Shown: positions 26,243-36,191, numbered from the stretch's first letter. The stretch: 64,000 nt of DNA from Caballeronia megalochromosomata (GCA_001580565.1 LRBF01000268.1:1-64000); one strand, 5' to 3'. The notes: generated by a model from the letters alone, not told the origin. Made by a program: numbers and translations.

Positions 26243-28489
26243 ATGAATACACAGGAACAGTCGCAACAACAGCAACAACAAGCGCAGGACTCGCAACCGA
26301 GACTCGCGGATGAAGCATTCATCCCGACCGAACATGCCAATATGCCGAGCGAACGTCAGTTCGTCCTGAAGTCCGGCAACACTTTCGCCGTCTACGACGC
26401 GAACGGCGACATTCGTGGTGGCGACGACGGCCTCTTCGTCAACGACACGCGGGTGCTCTCGGAACTCGTGCTGACCTTCGGCGGGCGCGCGCCGTCGTTG
26501 CTCTCTGGCAGCGTATCGAGCGACAACGCCGTCTTCACGGCGCATCTGACCAACCGCCCCCTGCCGCCGATCGGCGGGGCCCGTACGCCCGAAGGCGTGA
26601 TCCACGTCGAACGAAAGCGCGTGCTGTCGGGGCACGTGCTGCACGAGAGCATTGTCCTGACGAACTACGGCACGGAGCCGTCCACCGTACCGCTTTCGAT
26701 CTCCTTCAAGGCGGATTTTCTCGACATGTTCGAGGTGCGCGGCGCGAAACGCGGCAAACGCGGCGCCTTGCGGCCGCCGGTGGTCGAGAATGGAGAAGTC
26801 GTGTTGCGTTATGTCGGTCTGGACGAAGTGGAGCGTACGGCGCGCATCCAGTTCACGCCCGCGCCCGACGTGCTGTCGCCTACGCGCGCCGACTACGCGT
26901 TGCATATCCAGTCGGAAACGGCGATCTCCGTGTATCTGTCGGTGACGGCGGTCACGCACGCGCTTTCCGACGCCAGTGAGGAAAGCAAGCGCAACGCCGC
27001 CGAAGCGGCCGAATGCGCGCCCGAATCGGGGCGTCCGGCAATCCGCGAGGCGCTCGTCGAGGCGCATCGCCGCATGCGCGACAGACGGCGGGCGAGCGCG
27101 CGCGTGCGTTCGAGCAATCCGCTTTTCAGCGAATGGATCGACCGTTCGCTCGCCGATCTCGGCCTGCTCACCACCGATCTCGAAACCGGCCCGTATCCCT
27201 ACGCGGGCATTCCGTGGTTCTCGACGGCATTCGGCCGCGACGCGATCATTACCTCGCTGCAAATGCTCTGGCTGCATCCGACGCTCGCGCGCGGTGTGCT
27301 GCGCTTTCTCGCCGCTCATCAGGCGCGCGAGGACTCGGCGTTCCGTGATGCCGAAATCGGCAAGATCATGCACGAGACGCGCAAGAGCGAGATGGCCGCC
27401 ACGGGCGAGGTGCCGTTCGCGCTGTATTACGGCGGCGTGGACAGCACGCCGCTCTTCATCGTGCTGGCGGGCGCCTATGCCGAGCGCACCGGCGACAGCG
27501 CGCTGATCGACGAGATCTGGCCGGCGCTGCAACTCGCGGCGCAATGGGTCGCGCGCCATTGCGACAAGAATCCGCACGGGCTGCTCGACTATCAGCGCGC
27601 ATCGGAGCACGGTCTCGCGAATCAGGGCTGGAAGGACAGCCAGGATTCCGTGTTTCACGCGGACGGGAAATTTCCGGTCGGACCCATCTCGCTCGTCGAA
27701 GTGCAGGGCTACGCGTCGACGGCATTCTCCACGATGGCACGCCTTGCCCGCGAGCGCGGCGAAGAGGAAAGTGCGCCCGAATACGAGCGCCGTGCGCGTC
27801 ACATTCGCGAGCGTGTCGAGGAGATGTACTGGATGCCGGAGATGGACTTCTACGGCATCGCGCTGGACGGCAAGGGCGAACTGTGCCGCGTGCTGTCGTC
27901 GAATGCGGGGCATCTGCTCGCGTTCGATCTCGTCGAACGCAGTCGCGGCGAGGCCGTCGCGCGTCAGCTCGAATCCACGCTCTTTCACACCGGCTGGGGC
28001 GTGCGCACGCTGGCGGCCGGGCAGCCGCGCTTCAATCCGATGTCGTATCACAACGGCTCGGTATGGCCGCACGACACCGCATTGTGTGCGCGCGGTCTCG
28101 CGCGTTACGGCGATCGCGGCGCGGCCGTGGGCCTGCTGCAGTCGTTATTCGAAGCCGCTGTAACCTTCGACATGCGTCTGCCGGAGCTGTTCTGCGGCTT
28201 CACGCGTCAGCGCGGCGAGCGGCCGATCGCTTATCCGGTCGCGTGTCTGCCTCAGGCGTGGGCGGCGGGCGCGCCGTTCATGGTTCTGGAAGCGTGTCTG
28301 GGCGTGACCGTCGATGCCGTCAACAATGAAGTACGCATCGACCGGCCGGCGTTGCCCGAGGGCATCGACTGGCTGGAAATCGGCGATCTGCGCCTCGGCG
28401 ACAAGACGGCGACAATCACCTTCCGGCGCGTCGGCGGGCAGGTGATTCCGTCGGTGGAAGGGGATGTGCGGGTCGTGGCAGTGCTTTGA
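26243..28489 (+). CDS. Amylo-alpha-1,6-glucosidase (glycogen debranching) family protein
   Basis: 748 residues from the ATG at 26243, with AGGAAGG upstream. A Gln-rich N-terminal tail (about 1-25) precedes the glycogen-debranching N-terminal beta domain (RQFVLKSGNTFAVYDANGDI; about 40-290) and a C-terminal (alpha/alpha)6-barrel (GIPWFSTAFGRDAIITSLQ, LLDYQRASEHGLANQGWKDS, YHNGSVWPHDTALCARGL). Related proteins act on alpha-glucans or other glycosides; specificity in this bacterial subgroup is unproven. A GH15 enzyme lies 28 kb further on. Confidence 0.85.
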   Translation: MNTQEQSQQQQQQAQDSQPRLADEAFIPTEHANMPSERQFVLKSGNTFAVYDANGDIRGGDDGLFVNDTRVLSELVLTFGGRAPSLLSGSVSSDNAVFTAHLTNRPLPPIGGARTPEGVIHVERKRVLSGHVLHESIVLTNYGTEPSTVPLSISFKADFLDMFEVRGAKRGKRGALRPPVVENGEVVLRYVGLDEVERTARIQFTPAPDVLSPTRADYALHIQSETAISVYLSVTAVTHALSDASEESKRNAAEAAECAPESGRPAIREALVEAHRRMRDRRRASARVRSSNPLFSEWIDRSLADLGLLTTDLETGPYPYAGIPWFSTAFGRDAIITSLQMLWLHPTLARGVLRFLAAHQAREDSAFRDAEIGKIMHETRKSEMAATGEVPFALYYGGVDSTPLFIVLAGAYAERTGDSALIDEIWPALQLAAQWVARHCDKNPHGLLDYQRASEHGLANQGWKDSQDSVFHADGKFPVGPISLVEVQGYASTAFSTMARLARERGEEESAPEYERRARHIRERVEEMYWMPEMDFYGIALDGKGELCRVLSSNAGHLLAFDLVERSRGEAVARQLESTLFHTGWGVRTLAAGQPRFNPMSYHNGSVWPHDTALCARGLARYGDRGAAVGLLQSLFEAAVTFDMRLPELFCGFTRQRGERPIAYPVACLPQAWAAGAPFMVLEACLGVTVDAVNNEVRIDRPALPEGIDWLEIGDLRLGDKTATITFRRVGGQVIPSVEGDVRVVAVL

Positions 28490-28499
28490 TGCGTGAAGC

Positions 28500-28524
28500 G
28501 CACAGCGCCGTGGTGGCGCTGTGC
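28500..28524 (+). terminator. Hairpin between convergent debranching-enzyme and pobA genes
   Basis: A perfect 10-bp stem (28500-28509 with 28515-28524) with a 5-nt loop, between two convergent stop codons. No T-tract; terminator role inferred from position. Confidence 0.5.
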
Positions 28525-28537
28525 GGGTGATGCGCGC

Positions 28538-29823
<1,286 letters not shown>

Positions 29824-29874
29824 AAGGGTCGAAAATGGGCTGAAAACGTGGGATTTACGGGTAAGTACCTACGA

Positions 29875-29904
29875 CGCGCGGGCGGCCCTCAGGCCGTCCG
29901 CGCG
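29875..29904 (-). terminator. Hairpin downstream of the aldo/keto reductase
   Basis: A 13-bp GC-rich stem (29875-29887 with 29892-29904, one G-U) with a 4-nt loop, just past the minus-strand stop at 29915. No T-tract. It separates the reductase from pobA. Confidence 0.5.
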
Positions 29905-29914
29905 TCGGGAGGCC

Positions 29915-30967
29915 TTATTCGGCCGACTCTTCCTTCAACTGATTGCGGCGGTATTCGCCTTGTCGCGTGAGCATCCAGCCCGGATATTCCGAGGGCAACT
30001 GGCTGACTTCGTCGAGTGCGGCCAGTTCGTCCTCGTTGAGCCGGACTTTCGTGGCTGCGATGTTGTCGTCGAGCTGCTCGATGCGTTTCGCGCCGATGAT
30101 CACGCTCGAAACCACCTTCTGATGCAGCAGCCAGGCGAGCGCGATCTGCGCGACCGACACGCCCTTGGTCTCGGCCATGCGCCGCATCACGTCAACGCAG
30201 TCATACGCGCGCTCGACATTGACCGGCGGGAAATCGAACTTGGTGCGCCGGCTCCCTTCTTCCTTCGCGCCTTCACGCGTGAACTTGCCCGACAGCAAGC
30301 CACCCGCGAGCGGACTCCAGACCATCAGCCCGACACTTTCGCTTTGCAGGAGCGGCACGATCTCGCGTTCGAGATCGCGCCCCGCGATCGTGTAATACGC
30401 TTGCAGCGACTCGAAGCGCGCGAGTCCCAGCCGCTCGGAAATGCCGAGCGCCTTCATGATTTGCCACGCGGCCCAGTTCGATACGCCGATATAGCGCACA
30501 TGGCCGTGCTGCACGAGGTTGTCGAACGCGCGCAGCGTTTCCTCGATCGGCGTCGCCGGGTCGAAGCCGTGAATCTGGTACAGATCGACGTGATCCAGTT
30601 GCAGGCGCTTCAGGCTGGCCTTCACGCCATCGATGATGTGATAGCGCGATGCGCCGCGCGAATTCGCGCCTTTGGTGCCCGTCTCGCCAAGGATCTTCGT
30701 CGCGACGACCACGTTTTCGCGCGGCACCTTCAGGTTTTTCAGCGCCTGACCGGTGATGATTTCCGACTGGCCGTCGGCATAGACGTCGGCGGTGTCGATG
30801 AAATTGATGCCCGCATCGAGTGAGCGGCCGATCAACTTGTCCGCGTCCGTCTGCTGCAACTGGCCGATGTTGTCCCAGATTCCGCCCGTTCCGCCGCCGA
30901 AGGTCATTGTGCCCAGGCACAGTTCGGAGACGAAAAGACCGGTATTGCCGAATTTCCTGTAACGCAT
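29915..30967 (-). CDS. Aldo/keto reductase
   Basis: 350 residues from the ATG at 30967, with GGGAG upstream. TIM-barrel AKR features: MRYRKFGNTGLFVSELCLGTMTFG start, catalytic Asp-Tyr in FIDTADVYADGQSE, Lys in VVATKI, His in YQIHGFD, and NADPH-binding VIIGAKRIEQLDDN near the C-terminus. Reduces aldehydes or ketones; physiological substrate unknown. Divergent from an AraC-family regulator (219-bp gap), which probably controls it. Confidence 0.88.
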   Translation of the reverse strand: MRYRKFGNTGLFVSELCLGTMTFGGGTGGIWDNIGQLQQTDADKLIGRSLDAGINFIDTADVYADGQSEIITGQALKNLKVPRENVVVATKILGETGTKGANSRGASRYHIIDGVKASLKRLQLDHVDLYQIHGFDPATPIEETLRAFDNLVQHGHVRYIGVSNWAAWQIMKALGISERLGLARFESLQAYYTIAGRDLEREIVPLLQSESVGLMVWSPLAGGLLSGKFTREGAKEEGSRRTKFDFPPVNVERAYDCVDVMRRMAETKGVSVAQIALAWLLHQKVVSSVIIGAKRIEQLDDNIAATKVRLNEDELAALDEVSQLPSEYPGWMLTRQGEYRRNQLKEESAE

Positions 30968-31186
30968 GATTGCTCCCGATTGACTGGAAAGGCGCGGCAT
31001 CGCTCGACCCATGCACGCGATCCGCGCCGGCAATGCAGTATCGTCCCGCCGCGCGGCCGGTTCATAGCCTGATCCTGTTCAATCCTTGCCTGTTTCTGCA
31101 AACGCTGGGGCTCGTCACGAGCAATCCCGCGCCCGCGCGAGTAAGCTGAACGAACTCCCTTCCACATCGAAAATCGTCCTTTAATC

Positions 31187-32185
31187 ATGGCTCTGAACGA
31201 CACGCCCGGCCTCGGTGGAAAAGATGGTCACGACCAGCCAAAGGAGATGCATCACGACGGCGCGCCCGATCCCGCGCTGGATCAGGCGCGGCTGGATCTC
31301 GTCGCGCTGCTCGACCGTTTCACCGCCGGCTGCGAGGGCTCGGTCGAAACGCCGGTGCCGGGACTGGCCCTGCATCGCATCATGAATCCGGGCGGGCCGA
31401 AGCACGGCATCCAGACGCCGGCGCTCGCGCTGATTGCGCAGGGCAGCAAGCGTCTCATGGTCGGCGACGAAGTCTATATCTACGATCCGATGCACTATCT
31501 GGTGTCGTCAGTGGATCTGCCGGTGTGCGGACAGGTGTCGGTGGCGAGCGAGTCGGAGCCGTATCTCGGCATGCGGCTCGAACTCGACGTCGAGGAAATC
31601 ACATCGCTGATTCAGGACGAGAACCTCCCGCCGGCGACGCAGGCCGACGCCTCGCGCGGCCTCTACGTGAACCGCCTCGGCAATTCGATGCTCGACGCCG
31701 TGCTGCGGCTGTTGCGCCTCGTCGACACGCCCGACGACGTGCCGATCCTCGCGCCGCTCGTGAAGCGCGAAATTCTCTATCGCCTGCTGATGAACGGTTC
31801 GGGCGCGCGACTGCGGCAGATCGCCTTGCAGGACAGCCAGACGCAGCGCATCGCGAAGGCCATCCAGTTGCTGCGTCAGCACTTCGATCAGCCGCTGCGC
31901 GTCGAGGATATCGCGCGGGACGTGCACATGAGCGTGTCGTCGCTGCATCATCATTTCAAGAGCGTGACGGCGATGAGCCCGCTGCAGTATCAGAAACAAT
32001 TGCGCCTCCAGGAGGCGCGCCGCCTGATGATGCTCGATATCGTCGATGCCGCCACGGCCGCGCATCGCGTGGGCTATGAGAGCGCCTCCCAGTTCAGCCG
32101 CGAGTACAGCCGCCTCTTCGGCGCGCCGCCGTTGCGCGACACCCGGCGCTGGCGCGACGCGACCGCCGCCGCGGCCGGCGCCTGA
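31187..32185 (+). CDS. AraC family transcriptional regulator
   Basis: 332 residues. The N-terminal AraC_N effector domain (about 25-190; PALALIAQGSKRLMVGDEVYIYDP) is followed by a C-terminal double helix-turn-helix (about 215-320; DQPLRVEDIARDVHMSVSSLHHHFKSVTAMSPLQYQKQLRLQ is split over both). Regulators with this N-terminal domain often sit beside aldo/keto reductases and short-chain dehydrogenases and respond to small electrophiles or alcohols, which matches the divergent reductase gene here. Effector unknown. Confidence 0.87.
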   Translation: MALNDTPGLGGKDGHDQPKEMHHDGAPDPALDQARLDLVALLDRFTAGCEGSVETPVPGLALHRIMNPGGPKHGIQTPALALIAQGSKRLMVGDEVYIYDPMHYLVSSVDLPVCGQVSVASESEPYLGMRLELDVEEITSLIQDENLPPATQADASRGLYVNRLGNSMLDAVLRLLRLVDTPDDVPILAPLVKREILYRLLMNGSGARLRQIALQDSQTQRIAKAIQLLRQHFDQPLRVEDIARDVHMSVSSLHHHFKSVTAMSPLQYQKQLRLQEARRLMMLDIVDAATAAHRVGYESASQFSREYSRLFGAPPLRDTRRWRDATAAAAGA

Positions 32186-32373
32186 GCGGCGGTTTCACGG
32201 CCCGTGGCGGCGAAATTTCGATGAACCTCTGGAAAGGCACGCGCGAATGGTCTTGAATGGATTGCCGACTGGCGATGCGACAGCGCTGCCGCATCGATTT
32301 ATTTCATCGTCCGCGGAATAGTGCAGCGCTTCCCAACGTTCTACGGATACTTCTACAAAAAGGGAAAGATGAA

Positions 32374-32754
32374 ATGAAGAAGCGCATCCAGATGTTCGCC
32401 GCTGCCGCAACAGTCGCCACCGCTTTTGCCTCGCTGGCTTCGTCCGCCTATGCTGCGGCGCCGAAAGAAGCGAACGGCATGTTCGTCGATGAAAACGGCA
32501 TGACGCTCTATACCTTCGACAAGGACACGAAAGGCGGCGCGAGCGCCTGCACCGGCGGTTGCGCGCAGGCGTGGCCCGCCGCGATGGCGACCGACTCCGA
32601 CAAGCCGAGCGGCAAATGGACCACGGAAGCCGCCGACGGCGGCAAACAGTGGGCCTACGACGGCAAGCGCGTCTATCGTTTTTCGAAGGACACGAAGCCC
32701 GGCGACAAGAACGGGGACAACTTCCGCGACGTCTGGCACGTCGTGAAGCCCTAA
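32374..32754 (+). CDS. Secreted repeat protein, COG4315-like
   Basis: 126 residues from the ATG at 32374, with AGGGAAAG upstream. Signal peptide cleaved after about residue 28 (SSAYAAA). The mature part is two copies of the secreted repeat of unknown function: MFVDENGMTLYTFDKDTKG then KQWAYDGKRVYRFSKDTKPGD, with a CTGGCAQAWP Cys pair between. Periplasmic or secreted; function not established. It is the first of a string ending in an ECF sigma/anti-sigma pair, on the same strand with small gaps. Confidence 0.82.
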   Translation: MKKRIQMFAAAATVATAFASLASSAYAAAPKEANGMFVDENGMTLYTFDKDTKGGASACTGGCAQAWPAAMATDSDKPSGKWTTEAADGGKQWAYDGKRVYRFSKDTKPGDKNGDNFRDVWHVVKP

Positions 32755-32825
32755 CGTCGCTTCGCGCGGCAGGTTCGCGGAATAAATCGGCGAGCCTGCC
32801 GGTCTATGAATCAACGGGAACGATC

Positions 32826-32966
32826 ATGAAACGATCGATCGGAGTGACGGCGCTCCTGATCGCGCTCAGTCTCGCACTCGGCGCGGCGGGTTGCGCGAGC
32901 GGCACGCAAAGTGCGCCGAATTCATCGGGCGCGCCGAGCGGGCCGGCCGGTGGAGGCAGCTACTGA
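32826..32966 (+). CDS. Small lipoprotein (46 aa)
   Basis: 46 residues: Lys-Arg start, hydrophobic core, lipobox LGAAGC (Cys about 23), then a Gly/Ser/Pro-rich tail with no fold. A GGGAA ribosome-binding site precedes the ATG. The gene lies directly upstream of the ECF sigma factor, and its stop codon TGA is fused to an ATG (TGATG at 32964-32968) that opens a 15-codon reading frame leading to the sigma factor start. A small envelope lipoprotein, perhaps part of the sigma-factor regulon. Confidence 0.7.
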   Translation: MKRSIGVTALLIALSLALGAAGCASGTQSAPNSSGAPSGPAGGGSY

Positions 32967-33013
32967 TGTCGAACGCCTCTCGCGCTTTTGTCATGCAAGC
33001 GGTCGCACCTTGA
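32966..33013 (+). other. 15-codon mini-ORF linking lipoprotein and sigma factor genes
   Basis: Starts with the ATG overlapping the lipoprotein stop and ends at a TGA (33011-33013) that overlaps the TTG start of the sigma factor (TTGA). The overlapping stops and starts suggest stepwise translational coupling, or a remnant of a longer sigma-factor N-terminus shifted in frame. Confidence 0.35.
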
Positions 33014-33534
33014 GCTTCGAGAGCGATCTTCTCGCGCATCTGCCGCAGTTGCGCCGCTATGCGCGCGCGCTGACGGGCGATCGCGCGTGGGCGGACGATC
33101 TCGTGCAGGACGCGACCGAGCGCGCGCTCAACCGCGTGAAATCGTTCCAGACCGGCACGAATCTGCGCGCGTGGCTGTTCACCATCATGCGCAATCTGTA
33201 TATCGATCAGTTGCGCGGGCGGCGCGATATCGCCGTCGACGATGAAACCGCGCCCTGGCGGCAGATGGCCGCGCCGCGCGGCGAAGTCGACGGGCTCGTG
33301 CTGCGCGACGTCCAGCGCGCGCTCTATTGTCTGCCGGTCGAGCAGCGTGAAGTGATGCTGCTCGTGTGTGTCGAGGAAATGAGTTATCAGGAGGCATCCG
33401 TGGTGTTGAACGTGCCGACCGGAACCGTGATGTCGCGCTTGTCGAGAGCGCGGGAGCACATGCGTGTTCTGCTCGGCGAGGAACCGGGCCGCAAGACGTC
33501 ACCGTCGTCGCTGAAAGTGGTGAGCCGCTCATGA
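33010..33534 (+). CDS. ECF-type RNA polymerase sigma factor
   Basis: 174 residues from a TTG at 33010, chosen because the family N-terminus (SFESDLLAHLPQLRRYARALTG) begins there; a GTG at 32911 would add 33 atypical residues inside the lipoprotein gene. Region 2 includes DDLVQDATERAL and NLRAWLFTIMRNLYIDQ, and region 4 has LPVEQREVMLLVCVEEMSYQEASVVLNVPTGTVMSRLSRARE. Directs transcription of a stress or envelope regulon and is probably held by the anti-sigma factor whose start codon overlaps its stop (ATGA). Confidence 0.9.
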   Translation: MSFESDLLAHLPQLRRYARALTGDRAWADDLVQDATERALNRVKSFQTGTNLRAWLFTIMRNLYIDQLRGRRDIAVDDETAPWRQMAAPRGEVDGLVLRDVQRALYCLPVEQREVMLLVCVEEMSYQEASVVLNVPTGTVMSRLSRAREHMRVLLGEEPGRKTSPSSLKVVSRS

Positions 33535-34322
33535 CAAGCCAGGACCGTCCATCCGAAGGCGGCGACCGTATGGGTCCGCCGAAGCCCGATCGCGATCTGC
33601 AGGCGCTGTCCGCCTTCATCGACGACGAACTGCACGGCGACGAACGCGACGCCGTGGCGGAGCGCATCGCGCAGGATCCCGCGAGCGAGGCGACCGCCGC
33701 CGCGTATCGCGCGCAGGACAACGCGCTGCGCGCGCTCTTCGCCGATCATGGCGAGCCGCAGGTCGTGCGCCTGAGGCCGCCCGCTCGCGAGCGTTATCTG
33801 ATCGCGGCGTGCTTTCTGGTCGTCGGTGTCGCGTGCGGATTCCTGATGCACATGCTTCTGCCCACGCTCGGCGAGCGTCCGCGCTTCGCGGAGCGCGCGG
33901 ATATCGCCTACGCCGTGTACGCGCCCGAGCAGCGGCATGCGGTGGAAGTGGCGGCGTCGCAGCAGGATCATCTCGTCACGTGGCTGTCGAAGCGCCTGAA
34001 TCGCGCGGTGACGATTCCGTCGCTGGCCGAGTACGGCTTTCAACTCGTCGGCGGTCGCCTGTTGCCCGACGAGGAAGGCCCGGCCGCGCAGTTCATGTAT
34101 CAGAACGCGGCCGGCGAGCGGCTCACGCTCTACATGACGACGGCGACGATCAGGCGCAACGACAGCAAGATCAGAACGCTCAAGGACGGACAGCGCACGA
34201 CGTTCTACTGGGCGTGGGATCGCGTGGGCTATGCGCTCTCGGGTCAGATCGGCGAGGAGAAACTGCAGGCGATCGCCTACGATACCTGCAAGGAACTGGG
34301 CGGGGATCCGAAGAACTGGTGA
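33531..34322 (+). CDS. Transmembrane anti-sigma factor
   Basis: 263 residues from the ATG overlapping the sigma-factor stop. The cytoplasmic N-terminal anti-sigma region (about 20-75; LQALSAFIDDELHGDERDAVAERIA) is followed by one membrane helix (about 89-110) and a periplasmic domain of about 150 residues. No HxxxCxxC zinc motif is visible, so it is not a redox ZAS type. Position and topology indicate it sequesters the ECF factor and senses an envelope signal. A strong terminator ends the operon. Confidence 0.85.
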   Translation: MTSQDRPSEGGDRMGPPKPDRDLQALSAFIDDELHGDERDAVAERIAQDPASEATAAAYRAQDNALRALFADHGEPQVVRLRPPARERYLIAACFLVVGVACGFLMHMLLPTLGERPRFAERADIAYAVYAPEQRHAVEVAASQQDHLVTWLSKRLNRAVTIPSLAEYGFQLVGGRLLPDEEGPAAQFMYQNAAGERLTLYMTTATIRRNDSKIRTLKDGQRTTFYWAWDRVGYALSGQIGEEKLQAIAYDTCKELGGDPKNW

Positions 34323-34338
34323 ATTGCCGATCAATGCG

Positions 34339-34374
34339 AAAGGCCGCAGCGATTGATTTCGCTGCGGCCTTTTT
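34339..34374 (+). terminator. Rho-independent terminator of the sigma/anti-sigma operon
   Basis: A 12-bp stem formed around AGGCCGCAGCGA and its complement ending at 34370, followed by T residues to 34374. It begins 17 bp after the anti-sigma stop and may also serve the convergent small gene. Confidence 0.85.
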
Positions 34375-34389
34375 CATGCCCGAAACGGT

Positions 34390-34611
34390 TTAGTAGTAAC
34401 GATGCGGGGGCGGCGCGACATGATGATGGCGCTCCCATTCCTGACGCTGCCAATAGCGATGACCGTCGTAGTAGCGGTCGCCATGCCAGCCCACCGTCAC
34501 GTGATGCGGCGCATTGTGATACACCTCAGCGGAGGCGACGTTTGCGAGACCCATGCCCAGCGCGGCGGCAAGGGAAGCGATCAGCAGGCTCTTCTTCGTC
34601 TTGTTCATCAT
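34390..34611 (-). CDS. Small exported His/Tyr-rich protein
   Basis: 73 residues with a clear signal peptide (cleavage near ASAEV, about 28) and a short mature part rich in His, Tyr, Trp and Arg (GDRYYDGHRYWQRQEWERHHH). AAGGAG lies 8 bp before the ATG at 34611. Could bind metal through the His cluster, but this is speculation. Paired with another small His-rich exported protein upstream on the same strand. Confidence 0.65.
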   Translation of the reverse strand: MMNKTKKSLLIASLAAALGMGLANVASAEVYHNAPHHVTVGWHGDRYYDGHRYWQRQEWERHHHVAPPPHRYY

Positions 34612-34702
34612 GATATTTGCTCCTTGGTCGTTTGCTTGCAGTCGAAACCGCGAGTCATGAGGGTGCAGTTTCGGTGTGATTCAGTGCGGGTGCGGCGAGC
34701 GT

Positions 34703-34822
34703 TCAGTCGCGGTAGTAATCGTGGTGATGGTGATACCCGCCACCGTCCGGCACGACGATGCAGCCCGAGAGCGCGCTACTCAGCAACACGCCCAGCGCTG
34801 CAAGGATCGCTAGTTTCTTCAT
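34703..34822 (-). CDS. Very small His-rich lipoprotein (39 aa)
   Basis: 39 residues from the ATG at 34822, with GGGAG upstream. Lipobox SALSGC (Cys about 20) leaves a mature peptide of about 20 residues, GGGYHHHHDYYRD at its end. Same strand as the exported His/Tyr-rich gene 92 bp downstream; the two share composition and may be co-expressed. Function unknown. Confidence 0.6.
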   Translation of the reverse strand: MKKLAILAALGVLLSSALSGCIVVPDGGGYHHHHDYYRD

Positions 34823-34990
34823 GGGTTTCTCCCTGTGAATCCATGGAAACCAATGTAGCGGTTCGCAAAATGACAAGCCGTGTTCGATTGTAAGCAAACG
34901 TGTAACGTGAAATATTTACGATGGGTGTCCGTAAAGGCGCTGCGACGCGCGTCTACCTGTTGCACGCGAAGGCATGACGCGTTATCCTGA

Positions 34991-35013
34991 ACTCCGATTC
35001 GGAATGTCGGAGT
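34991..35013 (+). promoter_or_regulatory. Inverted repeat overlapping the Rrf2 gene ribosome-binding site
   Basis: ACTCCGA (34991-34997) and TCGGAGT (35007-35013) are perfect 7-bp arms separated by 9 bp, and the right arm includes the GGAG of the ribosome-binding site. Likely an autoregulatory operator or an mRNA hairpin limiting translation. Confidence 0.5.
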
Positions 35014-35017
35014 GAAC

Positions 35018-35542
35018 ATGTCTCACATCAGCACGGGCGTCGAGTACGCGCTGCACTGCATGCTGTATCTCGCCGAGCCGCCGCATGGCATGCGCGAGGC
35101 GAGCGTGCGGGATCTCGCGGACTTGCAGGGCGTGCCCGCGGAGTACGTCGCGAAGCTCTTCACGAAGCTGCACAAGGCGGGGCTCGTCGTCGCAACGGAA
35201 GGGGCGCGCGGAGGCTTTGCGCTCGCGCGTCCGTCGAACGAGATCAGCGTGCTCGATGTCGTCGACGCGATCGACGGCGACAAGCCGCTTTTCGATTGCA
35301 GGGAGATTCGGGCGCGCTGCGCGGTGTTCGGAGACGACGCGCCGCCTTGGGCGACGAGCGGCGTATGCGCCGTTCATGCGGTCATGAAGAACGCCGAGAA
35401 GCGCATGCGCGAGGCGCTCGCGGCGGATCGCTTGTCGGATCTCGCGGGCCGCGTGCATGCCAAAGCGCCGCGCACGTTCGGGCCGCAGGTCGTCAAGTGG
35501 CTCGACGAGCGCACCAGCCAGCGGCGCGCGGCGAAGAGCTGA
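35018..35542 (+). CDS. Rrf2 family transcriptional regulator, possible Fe-S sensor
   Basis: 174 residues from the ATG at 35018, with GGAG 5 bp upstream. The N-terminal winged helix includes SVRDLADLQGVPAEYVAKLFTKLHKAGLV and GARGGFALARP. Three Cys (C94, C101, C117) lie in the region where IscR/NsrR/RirA relatives ligate an iron-sulfur cluster, so it may sense iron, NO or redox state. Downstream gene is on the opposite strand; no obvious target other than itself. Confidence 0.85.
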   Translation: MSHISTGVEYALHCMLYLAEPPHGMREASVRDLADLQGVPAEYVAKLFTKLHKAGLVVATEGARGGFALARPSNEISVLDVVDAIDGDKPLFDCREIRARCAVFGDDAPPWATSGVCAVHAVMKNAEKRMREALAADRLSDLAGRVHAKAPRTFGPQVVKWLDERTSQRRAAKS

Positions 35543-35548
35543 ACGAAC

Positions 35549-35971
35549 TCAGCGAACGATCTTCGGCTTCATGTTCGGCGTGAAAGAGACGCCGACCACG
35601 TGGCCATCGCGCACGCCGCAGCGGCTGTCCACGCGCGTCCATTGCGCCTTGCCGCGTGCCTTCGCAAAGGCGCGCATCACGATGACCTGATCGACCGGGA
35701 TCGGGTTGCCGACACTGAAGATCGCAGTATCGTCGTCGATCTTCGCGGAGAGCACGCGCCGGTCGGGCACGATGAGCGTGTCGTACTTCGGCGCGTTCTC
35801 CACCCAGCGGTCGAAGGCAGCGACGCATTGCGCGACCGCGTCGGGCACGTGGAGCTTCGTGAGATACGAATAATCCTCGGGCAGGTCGGGTGTGTCCTGC
35901 GCCACTGCGAGTTGAAACATCGACGCGGACAGCGCGAGCGCGAGCAAGGCGGGAGCAAGTAGGGTCTTCAT
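35549..35971 (-). CDS. Exported protein of unknown function
   Basis: 140 residues from the ATG at 35971; the signal peptide is cleaved near LAVAQD (about 25). The mature protein of about 115 residues has two Cys (AQCVAAF and SRCGVRD), probably a disulfide, and a mixed alpha/beta pattern with no catalytic signature. Possibly related to Burkholderiaceae BspC-domain proteins, but this is from memory only. Its stop is 6 bp from the convergent Rrf2 stop. Confidence 0.6.
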   Translation of the reverse strand: MKTLLAPALLALALSASMFQLAVAQDTPDLPEDYSYLTKLHVPDAVAQCVAAFDRWVENAPKYDTLIVPDRRVLSAKIDDDTAIFSVGNPIPVDQVIVMRAFAKARGKAQWTRVDSRCGVRDGHVVGVSFTPNMKPKIVR

Positions 35972-36191
35972 GCGATGGGCGATGACAAAGGGCGTTCGGG
36001 ACGTTCGGGCAGAGCGCGGATCGCGTGAAGGGCGCTGTGACTGCGATGCGCGCGCCTGCGCAGGAATGCCGCGAAGTATACCGTGTGAAGTTTTGTGACG
36101 TCGAGCATCGCGTATCTCGAATGCGGATCGAAAGCATCGCGCCGCACGTTGTATCCTTTGCCGGGGACCCACACACGAAAAGAGGTGCGCG

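Noticed and set aside
26219-28072. 617-codon open frame opposite the debranching enzyme
   Set aside because: Antisense shadow; low-complexity Arg/Ala/Val composition without motifs.
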